Part shown: piece after piece, positions 17,737-25,879 of the stretch
Position numbering within the stretch: the stretch's first letter is position 1
Layout: each line of letters begins with the position of its first letter
Program-made: the position numbers and the translations under genes
The notes under the pieces: model-generated
Database searches by the model: none
What the model saw: the letters and a program-made list of their open reading frames with translations, nothing else
What the model was told of the DNA's origin: nothing
From: an uncultured Oscillospiraceae bacterium
GTDB lineage: Bacteria; Bacillota; Clostridia; Oscillospirales; Ruminococcaceae
Direction of reading: 5' to 3'
NCBI GenBank assembly: GCA_900540595.1
Contig: UQGL01000005.1
Location: 54,387-118,386, forward strand
DNA: 64,000 nucleotides

Positions 17737-18441
17737 ATGATCGAATACTCCGCACAGGTCAACGCTATGTGCCCGATCACAAAAGGACCCAAGCACGGTC
17801 CCGCGCCCATCCCCGAAGAGGGCCAGTGGGTCAAGGCGTATAAAATTGAGGATATCAGCGGCTACACCCATGGTGTGGGCTGGTGTGCTCCCCAGCAGGG
17901 TACCTGCAAGCTGAGCCTGAACATCAAGAACGGCATCATCGAGGAGGCCCTCGTTGAGACCATCGGCTGCTCCGGCATGACCCACTCCGCCGCTATGGCT
18001 GGTGAGATCCTGCCCGGCAAGACCATTCTGGAGGCTCTGAACACCGACCTCGTCTGCGATGCCATCAATGTCGCCATGCGTGAGCTGTTCCTGCAGATCG
18101 TCTACGGCCGCAGCCAGACCGCTTTCTCTGAGAACGGCCTGCCTGTCGGCGCTGGTCTGGATGACCTGGGCAAGGGCCTGCGTTCCATGACCGGTACCAT
18201 TTTCTCCACCAAGGCCAAGGGCGTCCGCTATCTGGAGCTGACCGAGGGCTACATCCTCAAGACCGCTCTGGACAAGGACAATCAGGTCATCGGCTATCAG
18301 TTCGTCCGTCTGGGCAAGATGATGGAGGACATCCGTCACGGCAAGGACCCGAAGGAAGCCTACGAGAAGAACATCGGCACCTACGGCCGCTTCTCTGCCG
18401 AGCAGGGCGCTGTCAAGTACATCGACCCGCGTGAAGAATAA
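17737..18441 (+). CDS. NifU-like iron-sulfur scaffold protein paired with GGGtGRT protein
   Basis: A 234-residue protein starting at ATG 17737; the frame is open far upstream, but the promoter and AAAGGAGAG fix this start. The middle resembles the IscU/NifU scaffold: Cys50 (VGWCAPQQGTC), Cys57, then IGCSGMTHSAAMAGEILPGK with Cys78, and Cys107, in the spacing of scaffold cysteines. The C-terminal ~100 residues are specific to this family. Relatives occur beside GGGtGRT genes in Clostridia, as here. Codon choice suggests strong expression. An Fe-S or other metal scaffold role is inferred from the fold; the acceptor is unknown. The SUF genes at 58.5-63.6 kb are a separate system. Confidence 0.85.
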   Translation: MIEYSAQVNAMCPITKGPKHGPAPIPEEGQWVKAYKIEDISGYTHGVGWCAPQQGTCKLSLNIKNGIIEEALVETIGCSGMTHSAAMAGEILPGKTILEALNTDLVCDAINVAMRELFLQIVYGRSQTAFSENGLPVGAGLDDLGKGLRSMTGTIFSTKAKGVRYLELTEGYILKTALDKDNQVIGYQFVRLGKMMEDIRHGKDPKEAYEKNIGTYGRFSAEQGAVKYIDPREE

Positions 18442-18461
18442 GAGAGGGAGGAACATAGATT

Positions 18462-19460
18462 ATGGCAACTTTTGAATCCCAGAATCGCCGTATGCCCAAG
18501 ATCGAGGCTTGCCTCAAGGCCAACGGCCTCGAGAGCCTCGACGCCTGCAACGAGATGCTGCTGGCCAAGGGCATCGACTGCGATAAGATCATCCGCGGCA
18601 TCCAGCCCATCTGCTTCGACAACGCTGTCTGGGCATACACCCTCGGCACCGCCATCGCCGTCAAGCGCGGCCTGAAGAGCGCTGCTGACTGCGCCGCCGC
18701 CATCGGCGAGGGCCTCGAGGCCTTCACCATCCCCGGCTCTGTCGCTGAGCAGCGCAAGGTCGGTCTGGGCCACGGCAACCTCGGCGCTATGCTGCTGCAT
18801 GAGGACACCCATTGCTTCGCCTTCCTCGCCGGCCACGAGTCCTTCGCCGCCGCTGAGGGCGCTATCGGCATTGCCCGTACCGCCAACAAGGTCCGCAAGG
18901 AGCCCCTGCGCGTCATCCTGAACGGCCTGGGCAAGGACGCTGCCCAGATCATCAGCCGTATCAACGGCTTCACCTATGTCAAGACCGACTATGACTTCGC
19001 CACCGGCGAGCTGAAGGTCGTTGAGACCATTCCTTACTCCGACGGCGAGCGCGCTGCTGTCAAGTGCTACGGCGCCAACGACGTTCTGGAGGGTGTTGCC
19101 ATCATGAAGGCCGAGGGTGTTGAGGTTTCCATCACCGGTAACTCCACCAACCCCACCCGCTTCCAGCATCTGGTTGCCGGCACCTACAAGAAGTGGGCCA
19201 TCGAGAACGGCAAGAAGTACTTCTCCGTCGCTTCCGGCGGCGGCACGGGCCGTACCCTGCACCCCGACAACGTCGCTGCAGGCCCCGCTTCCTATGGTCT
19301 GACCGACTCCATGGGCCGTATGCACGGTGATGCCCAGTTCGCTGGCTCCTCCTCCGTCCCGGCTCACGTTGAGATGATGGGTCTGATCGGCGCCGGCAAC
19401 AACCCGATGGTCGGCATGACTGTCGCCTGTGCTGTTGCTGCTTCTCAGGCTAACGCTTGA
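18462..19460 (+). CDS. GGGtGRT protein
   Basis: A 332-residue cytoplasmic protein named for its motif GGGTGRT, here at residues 259-265 in FSVASGGGTGRTLHPDN. It has Cys at 17, 29, 40, 51, 77, 118 and 202; C51 (GIQPICFDN) lies in a strikingly regular N-terminal part. His- and Gly-rich patches (GLGHGNLGAMLLHEDTHCF) could bind a metal or cofactor. It starts 20 bases after the NifU-like gene with GAGGGAGGAA upstream, and a strong terminator follows, so the two form a dedicated operon. The family is widespread in anaerobic Firmicutes, but I know of no established biochemical function. Confidence 0.88.
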   Translation: MATFESQNRRMPKIEACLKANGLESLDACNEMLLAKGIDCDKIIRGIQPICFDNAVWAYTLGTAIAVKRGLKSAADCAAAIGEGLEAFTIPGSVAEQRKVGLGHGNLGAMLLHEDTHCFAFLAGHESFAAAEGAIGIARTANKVRKEPLRVILNGLGKDAAQIISRINGFTYVKTDYDFATGELKVVETIPYSDGERAAVKCYGANDVLEGVAIMKAEGVEVSITGNSTNPTRFQHLVAGTYKKWAIENGKKYFSVASGGGTGRTLHPDNVAAGPASYGLTDSMGRMHGDAQFAGSSSVPAHVEMMGLIGAGNNPMVGMTVACAVAASQANA

Positions 19461-19486
19461 TTTGAACTGAACCATTAGGCTTTTCG

Positions 19487-19518
19487 CCGCCCGCTCCGCA
19501 ATGGAGCGGGCGGTTTTT
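19487..19518 (+). terminator. Terminator after the GGGtGRT gene
   Basis: CCGCCCGCTCC (19487-19497) pairs perfectly with GGAGCGGGCGG (19503-19513) around GCAAT and is followed by TTTTT. Confidence 0.93.
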
Positions 19519-19524
19519 GTGTTT

Positions 19525-19560
19525 GAAAGGCTTCCCCCCTTGGGGGGGGAAAAAAGCCTT
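19525..19560. repeat. Short family A hairpin
   Basis: AAGGCTTCCCCCC pairs with GGGGGGGAAAAAAGCCTT, a single-hairpin remnant of the family A end, just before the promoter of the FHA-ABC block. Confidence 0.6.
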
Positions 19561-19575
19561 TTTTGCGCTTTTCTC

Positions 19576-19604
19576 TTGCTTTACGCCGCCCTATGGCATA
19601 TAAT
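19576..19604 (+). promoter_or_regulatory. Promoter for the FHA-ABC gene block
   Basis: TTGCTT at 19576-19581, a 17-bp spacer and TATAAT at 19599-19604, with GGGAGAA as ribosome site before ATG 19647. No other good promoter is apparent before 25664. Confidence 0.75.
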
Positions 19605-19646
19605 AAAATCGAGTATATGTAAATTTTTACTTGGGAGAAATCACCA

Positions 19647-20969
19647 ATGCCCAAAATTGACATCGACAACTACATAGAGCAGAGCGGTATGCGCAAGGCG
19701 CGCTTCGGCGGGTATGAGCCGGACGATGTGCGTCAGGCAATGCGGGAGCTTTGTGCCGATTATGAGCAGCACCTTGCAGCGGCGGCCGCCGAGTTGCGCA
19801 CCGTCCGGCAGGAGAATGACGCCCTGCGCCGTCATGCCCAGACACTTGTGATGCAGAACCAGAACCTTTCGGCCCAGAATGCAACGCTGGCCGGGCAGGT
19901 GGACAAGCTGCAGAGCTACCGCACCAATCTGGAAACGCAGTATTCCACCGCGAAGGAGCGCAACCACTCGCTGACGAATCAGCTGGATGTGCTGCGCCTG
20001 AAAAACAGCGACCTTGTGCGGGAAAACAAGGAACTGACCGAGCAGTGTGAGGAGGCAAACTCTGCGCTGCGGGTCAAGGGCCGCGCCCATGACCAGGCCC
20101 GTCAGCAGGTCATTGCCGACCGCGATAAGGTCATTGCCGAGGCCGAGGGCGATGCCGCGCGCATCCGCCAGCAGGCCCGCGACGATGCCGACAAGATCCT
20201 CAAGGATACGAACCTCAAGGCTGAGGCCATCGACCAGCTGGCGCGCGAGCAGGCCATTGCGCAGGCGCGCAAGATGGTCCAATCCGCCACCGATGAAACA
20301 CGGGAGATCCAGAACGCCCACCGGCTGCGGCTGCAGGACCTCAAGAGCCGCATCACCGAGATGGAAAAGACCCGCGGCGAGATGATGGACTACCTTGCAA
20401 AAATGATCGAGGAGCTGCAAAAAACGCAGGACTACGCCAGCCAGAGCGCGCCGCTCGTCCCCCATACGGAGGATCTGGCCGAGGCCGATGCCGAGCCGAA
20501 GCTCGATCTTTCGGCCAACAAGGTCGATGCGGCAGCCTCGGCGCTGCGCGGCAGTGAGCCGGAGCCGGAGCCGCAGCCCGCGCCCGCAGACCCGGATACG
20601 AATCGCGTGGTAGCCCCCGGCCTTGACGATGCCGAGCCGAGGACGAACACTGTCATCACGCCGTCACCGGATTATTTTGATACTGACCCCAAGGAACAGC
20701 CCGGCGACCCGCATGAGGAGGTCGAGATCCCCGGTGCGATCTTCTCCTACCCGATCCTGCGCCAGCATGGGGAGCCGATTCTGGACGAGGAAACCCCGCC
20801 CCAGCCGGTGCCCCACAAGCCGGTAATGCCCAGCATTACGCTGGCGGATGAGGATGAGCCGGACGACGCGCTGCCCGCGCCCGCTGCGGCACCGGGCAAG
20901 CCGCAACCCAAGCGCCGCCGCAAGGCTGTGATGGCCCTGCGCGCGCTGAACAGAAAGATCGGTGTATAA
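19647..20969 (+). CDS. DivIVA-like coiled-coil protein, first gene of the FHA-ABC block
   Basis: 440 residues. The first ~45 (IEQSGMRKARFGGYEPDDVR) resemble the membrane-binding start of DivIVA/GpsB proteins. Residues ~45-275 are an almost unbroken heptad coiled coil rich in Ala, Glu, Gln and Arg. Residues ~276-410 are acidic and proline-rich with low complexity. The end is very basic (QPKRRRKAVMALRALNRKIG). There is no signal peptide or membrane span, so it is cytoplasmic and may sit at the membrane as a scaffold. The gene heads five same-strand genes with FHA domains and an ABC transporter; a spatial organiser of that complex is a reasonable inference, not a demonstrated role. Confidence 0.8.
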   Translation: MPKIDIDNYIEQSGMRKARFGGYEPDDVRQAMRELCADYEQHLAAAAAELRTVRQENDALRRHAQTLVMQNQNLSAQNATLAGQVDKLQSYRTNLETQYSTAKERNHSLTNQLDVLRLKNSDLVRENKELTEQCEEANSALRVKGRAHDQARQQVIADRDKVIAEAEGDAARIRQQARDDADKILKDTNLKAEAIDQLAREQAIAQARKMVQSATDETREIQNAHRLRLQDLKSRITEMEKTRGEMMDYLAKMIEELQKTQDYASQSAPLVPHTEDLAEADAEPKLDLSANKVDAAASALRGSEPEPEPQPAPADPDTNRVVAPGLDDAEPRTNTVITPSPDYFDTDPKEQPGDPHEEVEIPGAIFSYPILRQHGEPILDEETPPQPVPHKPVMPSITLADEDEPDDALPAPAAAPGKPQPKRRRKAVMALRALNRKIGV

Positions 20970-21032
20970 GACCTTGCCGCACGATGCCCGCCGGGAGCTG
21001 CGGCGGGGCCGCAAGAGGAGCAGGAGGCAACC

Positions 21033-22754
21033 ATGAGACCGCATAAGCTCGGCATCTGCGCAGCGCTGGCACTGATGCTGGCATTGCTCTGCGCGTACGG
21101 CGCGGCGGCGGACACCACCGTCGGCATGACCGGTGCCGGGACCTTCCGGATGGAGCAGGTCTATGTCAATGTGCCGGAGCTGGATGTCTATTTCTATGCG
21201 CTGGACGGGGACGGCAACCCCTATTCCTCGATCAAGGTGCAGGCGGCCGGCCCTGAGCTGACACTGGGGGACCGCAGGCTGGAGGTGCGCTCTGTCGCAG
21301 TGGCCAGCGACCCGATCTGCTATATCCTTGCGTTGGACAACAGCGCCGACCTGCCCGCTGCGGACTTTTACACGATGCTGGGCGGCGTGCGCAAGCTGAT
21401 AAACGCAATGGACGCGGACGACCAGCTTATGCTCTACACAACGGCCGGTGCGGCCGAGTGTGTGCTGCCAGCGACCTCCGACAAAGCGCTGATGTACAAG
21501 GCGCTGGGTGCCGTGCAGCAGGCCGAGGGCCGCATGGATAGTGCCCAGCTGGTGTCGGCGGTCTACACCGACATACAAAGTGATTTTCAGGCGCTGGCCC
21601 CGCGCAAGGCTGCGATGATCGTGACTGATGCCGGGCAGGTGCTGACGAATATGGCGCTGGTCGGCACGCTGGCCAGCGATTTCGGGGACCAGATCGGCAT
21701 GGCCGCCTATGTCTATTTAATGACAGAAAAGCCGCAGCTTTTTGAGACGCTGCAGCAGGCGTCCGGCGGCAGGCTGATTCTCTGTGAGGCGGCCGGGCTG
21801 GGGGACGAGCTGAAGGCAAAGCATGCCTATTTTGCCACGGCGCTTGAGATACGCACCGAGGTCCCCGAAAGCCTGTACGGAGAGCGGCTGGAGACGCTGA
21901 CGCTCGCCATGCCGCAGCTGGGCAGCGCTATCCGCAGCTCTCAGACGGTCTACATGGGCCACAAGCTGGCCAAGCCTCAGGTCACCGGGGTGGAAACGCT
22001 GCGCCGCGACCAGCTGCGGCTGACCTTCAATCAGCCGATCAACGAGAATGCCGACAAGACCCAGCTGTATGAGATACGCTCCAAGGATATATGGAACTGG
22101 CGTGTCGGCGTCCATTCGGTCAAAATAGGGGAGGACGGCCGCACGGCGGTGCTGCAGATCGACCCGCTGTATAAGGGCGAATATACCGTCGCGCTGAACC
22201 GGGTATCCAGCCGGATGAGCGCCGCCAATGTCAGCAGCAGCCGCAATACGACCGCCTTCCGGGTGGTTGTCTGGCCGCGGGACAGGGAGTTCTATTTTGC
22301 GCGGTTCCGGGTGCCGCTCGTGTTCGGCGCGCTGCTGCTGCTGACGCTCTGCGGCAGCTGGTGGGCGGTGCGCCGCCGCGACCGTGCTGCCGAGCAGGAG
22401 GCGGAGGCCGAGCATCTGCTGGCCGGGGCCGGGGCGCCGGATGCCCTGCCGCGCCGCTGGGTCACGCTGTTCTGGAGCCAGCGCTCCTCCATTGCTGAGA
22501 GCCGCTGGGCCGGCATGGTCGAGAGCAGCCTCATCATCGGCAGCGATGCCGCCCAATGCGATTTTTGTCTGCCGGACCGCAAGCTTTGCCCGCAGCACTG
22601 CGCCCTCTCGGTACAGGGGGATTCACTGCTGGTGCAGCCCCTGACGGACCGTGCCCGGGTCTATGTCAACGGTGAGCGCATAGACGGCGAGCATCGGCTG
22701 CAGAATAACGATACGCTGCGCATCGGAAAGACAACGCTGCGGCTGGTTTTGTAG
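21033..22754 (+). CDS. Membrane-anchored VWA-like protein with C-terminal FHA-like domain
   Basis: 573 residues. A signal peptide (residues 1-26, ending CAYGAAA) is followed by a VWA-like region: ICYILALDNSADL resembles a MIDAS start, but D-N-S-A-D lacks the last Ser of DxSxS, and AAMIVTDAGQ matches the central strand. An Ig-like domain follows (about residues 315-420). One membrane span (FGALLLLTLCGSWWAVRRR, near 430-450) places the last ~120 residues in the cytoplasm. These form an FHA-like fold (SSLIIGSDAAQCDFCLPDRK...VYVNGERI) in which the phosphothreonine-binding GR and SRH residues are replaced. AGGAGG precedes ATG 21033. It links the outside of the cell to the FHA-ABC complex by topology. 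Confidence 0.8.
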   Translation: MRPHKLGICAALALMLALLCAYGAAADTTVGMTGAGTFRMEQVYVNVPELDVYFYALDGDGNPYSSIKVQAAGPELTLGDRRLEVRSVAVASDPICYILALDNSADLPAADFYTMLGGVRKLINAMDADDQLMLYTTAGAAECVLPATSDKALMYKALGAVQQAEGRMDSAQLVSAVYTDIQSDFQALAPRKAAMIVTDAGQVLTNMALVGTLASDFGDQIGMAAYVYLMTEKPQLFETLQQASGGRLILCEAAGLGDELKAKHAYFATALEIRTEVPESLYGERLETLTLAMPQLGSAIRSSQTVYMGHKLAKPQVTGVETLRRDQLRLTFNQPINENADKTQLYEIRSKDIWNWRVGVHSVKIGEDGRTAVLQIDPLYKGEYTVALNRVSSRMSAANVSSSRNTTAFRVVVWPRDREFYFARFRVPLVFGALLLLTLCGSWWAVRRRDRAAEQEAEAEHLLAGAGAPDALPRRWVTLFWSQRSSIAESRWAGMVESSLIIGSDAAQCDFCLPDRKLCPQHCALSVQGDSLLVQPLTDRARVYVNGERIDGEHRLQNNDTLRIGKTTLRLVL

Positions 22755-22824
22755 GGGCGGCTGCCCGCATCGACCCCTGCGATCTTCCGCGCAGCTGCGC
22801 ACCGCCCCAAAGGAGTTATATAGT

Positions 22825-23313
22825 ATGAAGCTATCCAAATGTGCAAACGGCCACTTTTATGACAGCGACAAATACCCCGAGTGCCCCTACTGCAACACGG
22901 ATCTGCTGAAGGATCACGCCATCGTCCATGAGGGCGAGGCAGAGCCGCCGGCTGCCGCTGCGCAGGCGGCCGCCCCGGCGGGGCCGGTGACAGGTTGGCT
23001 TGTGGTGCTGGACGGGCCCGCACGGGGCCGCGACCTGCGCCTTGGCATCGGCCGCAGCTTTCTCGGGCTGGATGACGCCGGTGCGCCGATCACCCTGAGT
23101 GCTGATGCCCCCCTGAGTGCCCGGCAGGCCGTGGTCGTCTACGATGCCGAGAAAAACAGCTTTGTGCTGCTGCCCGGCTCCTCGCAGGAGCTTTGCTACC
23201 TCGGGGAGGAGGCGGTCCTTGCACCCAGCCCGTTGACCGGCGGCGAAACGCTCCGCCTCGGCGGTGCGGCGCTTACCTTTGTGCCGCTCTGCGGCGGCGC
23301 ATTCCACTGGTAA
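22825..23313 (+). CDS. Zinc-ribbon and FHA-like protein
   Basis: 162 residues. The N-terminus has KCANGHFYDSDKYPECPYC, with Cys6, His10, Cys20 and Cys23 suited to one zinc ion; similar N-termini are found on FHA proteins of Firmicutes. After an Ala/Pro linker (residues ~38-52) comes an FHA-like domain (GWLVVLDGPARGRDLRLGIG...LSARQAVVVYD), whose phosphothreonine-contact residues are mostly lost. It is cytoplasmic. It lies 70 bases after the VWA-FHA gene (AAAGGAG upstream) and 12 bases before the FHA-ABC ATPase gene, so it is very likely co-transcribed with both. Confidence 0.82.
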   Translation: MKLSKCANGHFYDSDKYPECPYCNTDLLKDHAIVHEGEAEPPAAAAQAAAPAGPVTGWLVVLDGPARGRDLRLGIGRSFLGLDDAGAPITLSADAPLSARQAVVVYDAEKNSFVLLPGSSQELCYLGEEAVLAPSPLTGGETLRLGGAALTFVPLCGGAFHW

Positions 23314-23325
23314 GGGGGCAACGCC

Positions 23326-24843
23326 ATGACAAGTGAGATCGTCATTTTGATCACCGAGCTGCGCAACAAGCAGCGCATTACGCTGCCCGCCGGCGCCTAC
23401 CGGTTCGGCCGCAGTGCGCAGTGTGAGTATGTGCTGCGCCGCAACAGTGTCGGTGACCACCAGTTTACCGTTTCCTATGAAAAGGATGGCTGGGTCGTGA
23501 CGGACGGCGCCAGCGACTACCGCACATGGTACAACAACCGCTATCTTGAGCCGGGGGAGACCAGCGTGCTGCAGGCGGGGGATGTCATCGGGCTGAACAC
23601 CGATGGCAACTCCGACACGCAGGAGATCACCTTCCGCGTGGAGGAGATCACCAATGTGCAGGGTGACGGCGCGGCCCCGATAAAAGAACAGACCACCGAG
23701 GCCGTCCTGCGCGAGGTGGATATACGCCGCAAAAAGCGGGTGCTGATCGGCCGCGGGGACGACTGCGACATCAAGCTGGTCAGCGACCGCGTCTCCCGCC
23801 ATCACTGCGAGGTCTTGTACAAGGACGGCCACTATGAGCTGCACGACCTCGGCTCCACCAACGGCACCTATCTGGACGGGGTGCGGGTCAGCCGTGCCGT
23901 GCTGCGCAATGGGGCGGTCATCAATGTGCCTGCGCAGGTTTTTGCCTTTACAGGCGGGATGCTGCACTACCACGCCCACCAGAGCGGCATCAGTATCCAA
24001 CTTGTAAATGTGTACAAAACGGTAAAAAATGCCAACACCGGCAAGCCGCTGAACATTGTGGACGGCACAAGCTTTCAGGTTGAGCCGAATAGCTTTGTGG
24101 TGCTGGTCGGCGGCTCCGGCACCGGCAAGTCGAGCCTTTTGACCTGCATCACCGGCACGGCCCCCTGCACGGCGGGCAGCGTCCGGTTTGACGGGCTGGA
24201 CACAGGCTCCAACCGCAACGCCTTTGAGGCGGCGCTGGGCTATGTGCCGCAGAAGGACATCATGCACGACAGCCTGACCGTGGAGCAAAGCCTGACCTAC
24301 ACGGCCAAGCTGCGCATCGCCCACGATGCTACCCGGGCCGAGATCGCCGCCGCCGTGGCCCACGCCATCGAGGCGGTGGACCTGCAGGGACGCGAAAAAA
24401 CCTACATATCCAAGCTGTCCGGCGGGCAGAAGAAGCGCGTTTCCATTGCGATGGAGCTGCTGGCTAACCCGCGGCTGCTGATTCTGGACGAGCCGACAAG
24501 CGGGCTTTCCCCCGATTTGGACCGCAGCATGATGGAGCTTTGCCGCCGCCTGAGCCACCAGAACTGCACGGTGCTGATGGTCACCCACAACATGTCCAAC
24601 ATCAACCTCTGCGATAAGATCGCCTTTCTGGGCGTGGGCGGCGTGCTGTGCTACTACGGCGCGCCCGAGCAGCTGAACGATTACTTTGATGTGGAGATGA
24701 CCAGCGATATTTTTGAAAAGCTGCGGGACGCCGAGCAGGTCGAGCTTTACCGCAGAAAATACTTTACGACCCCCGAGTTTAACCGCCTGCTGGCGGCCTG
24801 CCCGGAGGCGGCGCAGGAGGCGGACAAGCGATGCAGCCAGTAA
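23326..24843 (+). CDS. FHA-FHA-ABC transporter ATPase (Rv1747-like)
   Basis: 505 residues in three parts. FHA-1 (about 1-108) has FGRS but no SRH or N-G pair. FHA-2 (about 125-212) is canonical: IGRGDDCDI with Arg143, SRHHCEV with Ser157/Arg158/His159, and DLGSTNGTYLDG with Asn179, so it should bind phosphothreonine. The ABCG-type ATPase domain (about 222-480) has Walker A GGSGTGKSS (262-270), Q-loop Gln309, signature LSGGQKKR (364-371), Walker B LLILDEPTSG (384-393) and His421. The order FHA-FHA-ATPase equals the front of mycobacterial Rv1747, whose permease is fused; here the permease is the next gene, overlapping by 13 bases. No Ser/Thr kinase is in the window. Confidence 0.92.
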   Translation: MTSEIVILITELRNKQRITLPAGAYRFGRSAQCEYVLRRNSVGDHQFTVSYEKDGWVVTDGASDYRTWYNNRYLEPGETSVLQAGDVIGLNTDGNSDTQEITFRVEEITNVQGDGAAPIKEQTTEAVLREVDIRRKKRVLIGRGDDCDIKLVSDRVSRHHCEVLYKDGHYELHDLGSTNGTYLDGVRVSRAVLRNGAVINVPAQVFAFTGGMLHYHAHQSGISIQLVNVYKTVKNANTGKPLNIVDGTSFQVEPNSFVVLVGGSGTGKSSLLTCITGTAPCTAGSVRFDGLDTGSNRNAFEAALGYVPQKDIMHDSLTVEQSLTYTAKLRIAHDATRAEIAAAVAHAIEAVDLQGREKTYISKLSGGQKKRVSIAMELLANPRLLILDEPTSGLSPDLDRSMMELCRRLSHQNCTVLMVTHNMSNINLCDKIAFLGVGGVLCYYGAPEQLNDYFDVEMTSDIFEKLRDAEQVELYRRKYFTTPEFNRLLAACPEAAQEADKRCSQ

Positions 24844-25664
24844 AAATCTTGAAATTCCTGCGCCAGCTTGGCGTGCTGGTGCAGCGCAACCTGCAGCTGA
24901 TCTGGAACGACAAGCTGCTGCTCGCCAGTCTGGCGCTGCAATCGCCGTTTATGGTGCTGGTCGTCAAACTGACAGCCGACCCTAACTGCTTTACCTCCAA
25001 CCTTGTCAACATCGGCAGCCGCACGGCGCTCTTCATTCTGGCGGCGATGGCAACCTTTATGGGCACGCTCAACTCCTACCGTGAGATCTGTAAGGAGCGC
25101 GAGATCATCCTGCGCGAGGCCTCGGTCGGGGTCAGCCTGCCGGCGGTCGTGCTGAGCAAGGCAGTGGTCCTTTTTCTGATTGAGATCCTGCAGTCGGTCA
25201 TTCTGGCGATGGGCTTTGTGGCCATCGTCCATGTGCCGCAGAACCATCTGCTGCTGGAGACCGACATCGAGATCTTCGTCACGCTGCTGCTGACGATGTT
25301 CTCCTCAAGCTGCGTGGGACTGCTGATCTCGGCGCTTTTCAGCAATGGCGAAAGCGCGATTCTGGCGGTGCTGGTGCTGATGATCGGTCAGGTCGTATTC
25401 AGCAATGTCATGTTCACCTTGACCGGCGCAGCGGCAACGATCTCCACCGTCATTGTCTGCCGCTGGGGTATGGGCGCACTGGGCGCCTCCACCGATCTGA
25501 ACAGCCGCATGGCGTGGCTGCAGGCCGGGCTGGACGGCCCCATGTATGACGCCACGGTCGAGAACCTGACCCACTCCTGGCAGATGCTGGGGTTGATCTC
25601 ACTGGTCAGCCTTGTGGCGGCGTGGCTGGTGCTGCAAATTGCGTTTGATAAGAAGAAGGCGTAA
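24831..25664 (+). CDS. ABC-2 type (ABCG-like) permease of the FHA-ABC transporter
   Basis: 277 residues with six hydrophobic segments. The N-terminal cytoplasmic helix (LRQLGVLVQRNLQLIWNDK) and the segment EREIILREASVGVSLPAVVLSK are typical of ABCG-family permeases, where the latter corresponds to the connecting helix that touches the ATPase. Its start overlaps the ATPase gene by 13 bases. Together the two genes equal one half-transporter like Rv1747, which would act as a dimer. Direction by family is export; the cargo is unknown. A family A repeat follows at 25671. Confidence 0.9.
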   Translation: MQPVKILKFLRQLGVLVQRNLQLIWNDKLLLASLALQSPFMVLVVKLTADPNCFTSNLVNIGSRTALFILAAMATFMGTLNSYREICKEREIILREASVGVSLPAVVLSKAVVLFLIEILQSVILAMGFVAIVHVPQNHLLLETDIEIFVTLLLTMFSSSCVGLLISALFSNGESAILAVLVLMIGQVVFSNVMFTLTGAAATISTVIVCRWGMGALGASTDLNSRMAWLQAGLDGPMYDATVENLTHSWQMLGLISLVSLVAAWLVLQIAFDKKKA

Positions 25665-25670
25665 AAGCCA

Positions 25671-25820
25671 AAAGGCTTCCCCTGTGGGGGAAGCTGTCAC
25701 CGCAGGTGACTGATGAGGGGTGGCTTTGCGGCAGTAACCCTTTAACGGGTAATAGAGGCCGCGCTGCCCCTCATCCGGCCTCGGTCGGAGCCTCGGCCAC
25801 CTTCCCCCACGGGGGAAGGC
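25671..25820. repeat. Family A repeat
   Basis: AAAGGCTTCCCCTGTGGGGGAA at the left and CCTTCCCCCACGGGGGAAGG at the right, with the shared core TCACCGCAGGTGACTGATGA and CCCCTCATCCGGCCTCGG. It separates the convergent permease and CmpB-type genes. Confidence 0.85.
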
Positions 25821-25835
25821 ATTCACGCATAAAAC

Positions 25836-25862
25836 AAGCCCCGGACTTTTAACGGTCCGGGG
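25836..25862 (-). terminator. Terminator after the trmB/CmpB-like pair
   Basis: CCCCGGAC and GTCCGGGG form a stem around TTTTAACG; on the minus strand it is followed by CTTGTTTT. Confidence 0.75.
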
Positions 25863-25879
25863 CGACTTTGTTGAAAAGC

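Noticed and set aside
19647..25664. Type VII secretion locus
   Set aside because: FHA and VWA-like genes can accompany such systems, but there is no WXG100 protein, EssC/FtsK ATPase or YukD-like gene here.
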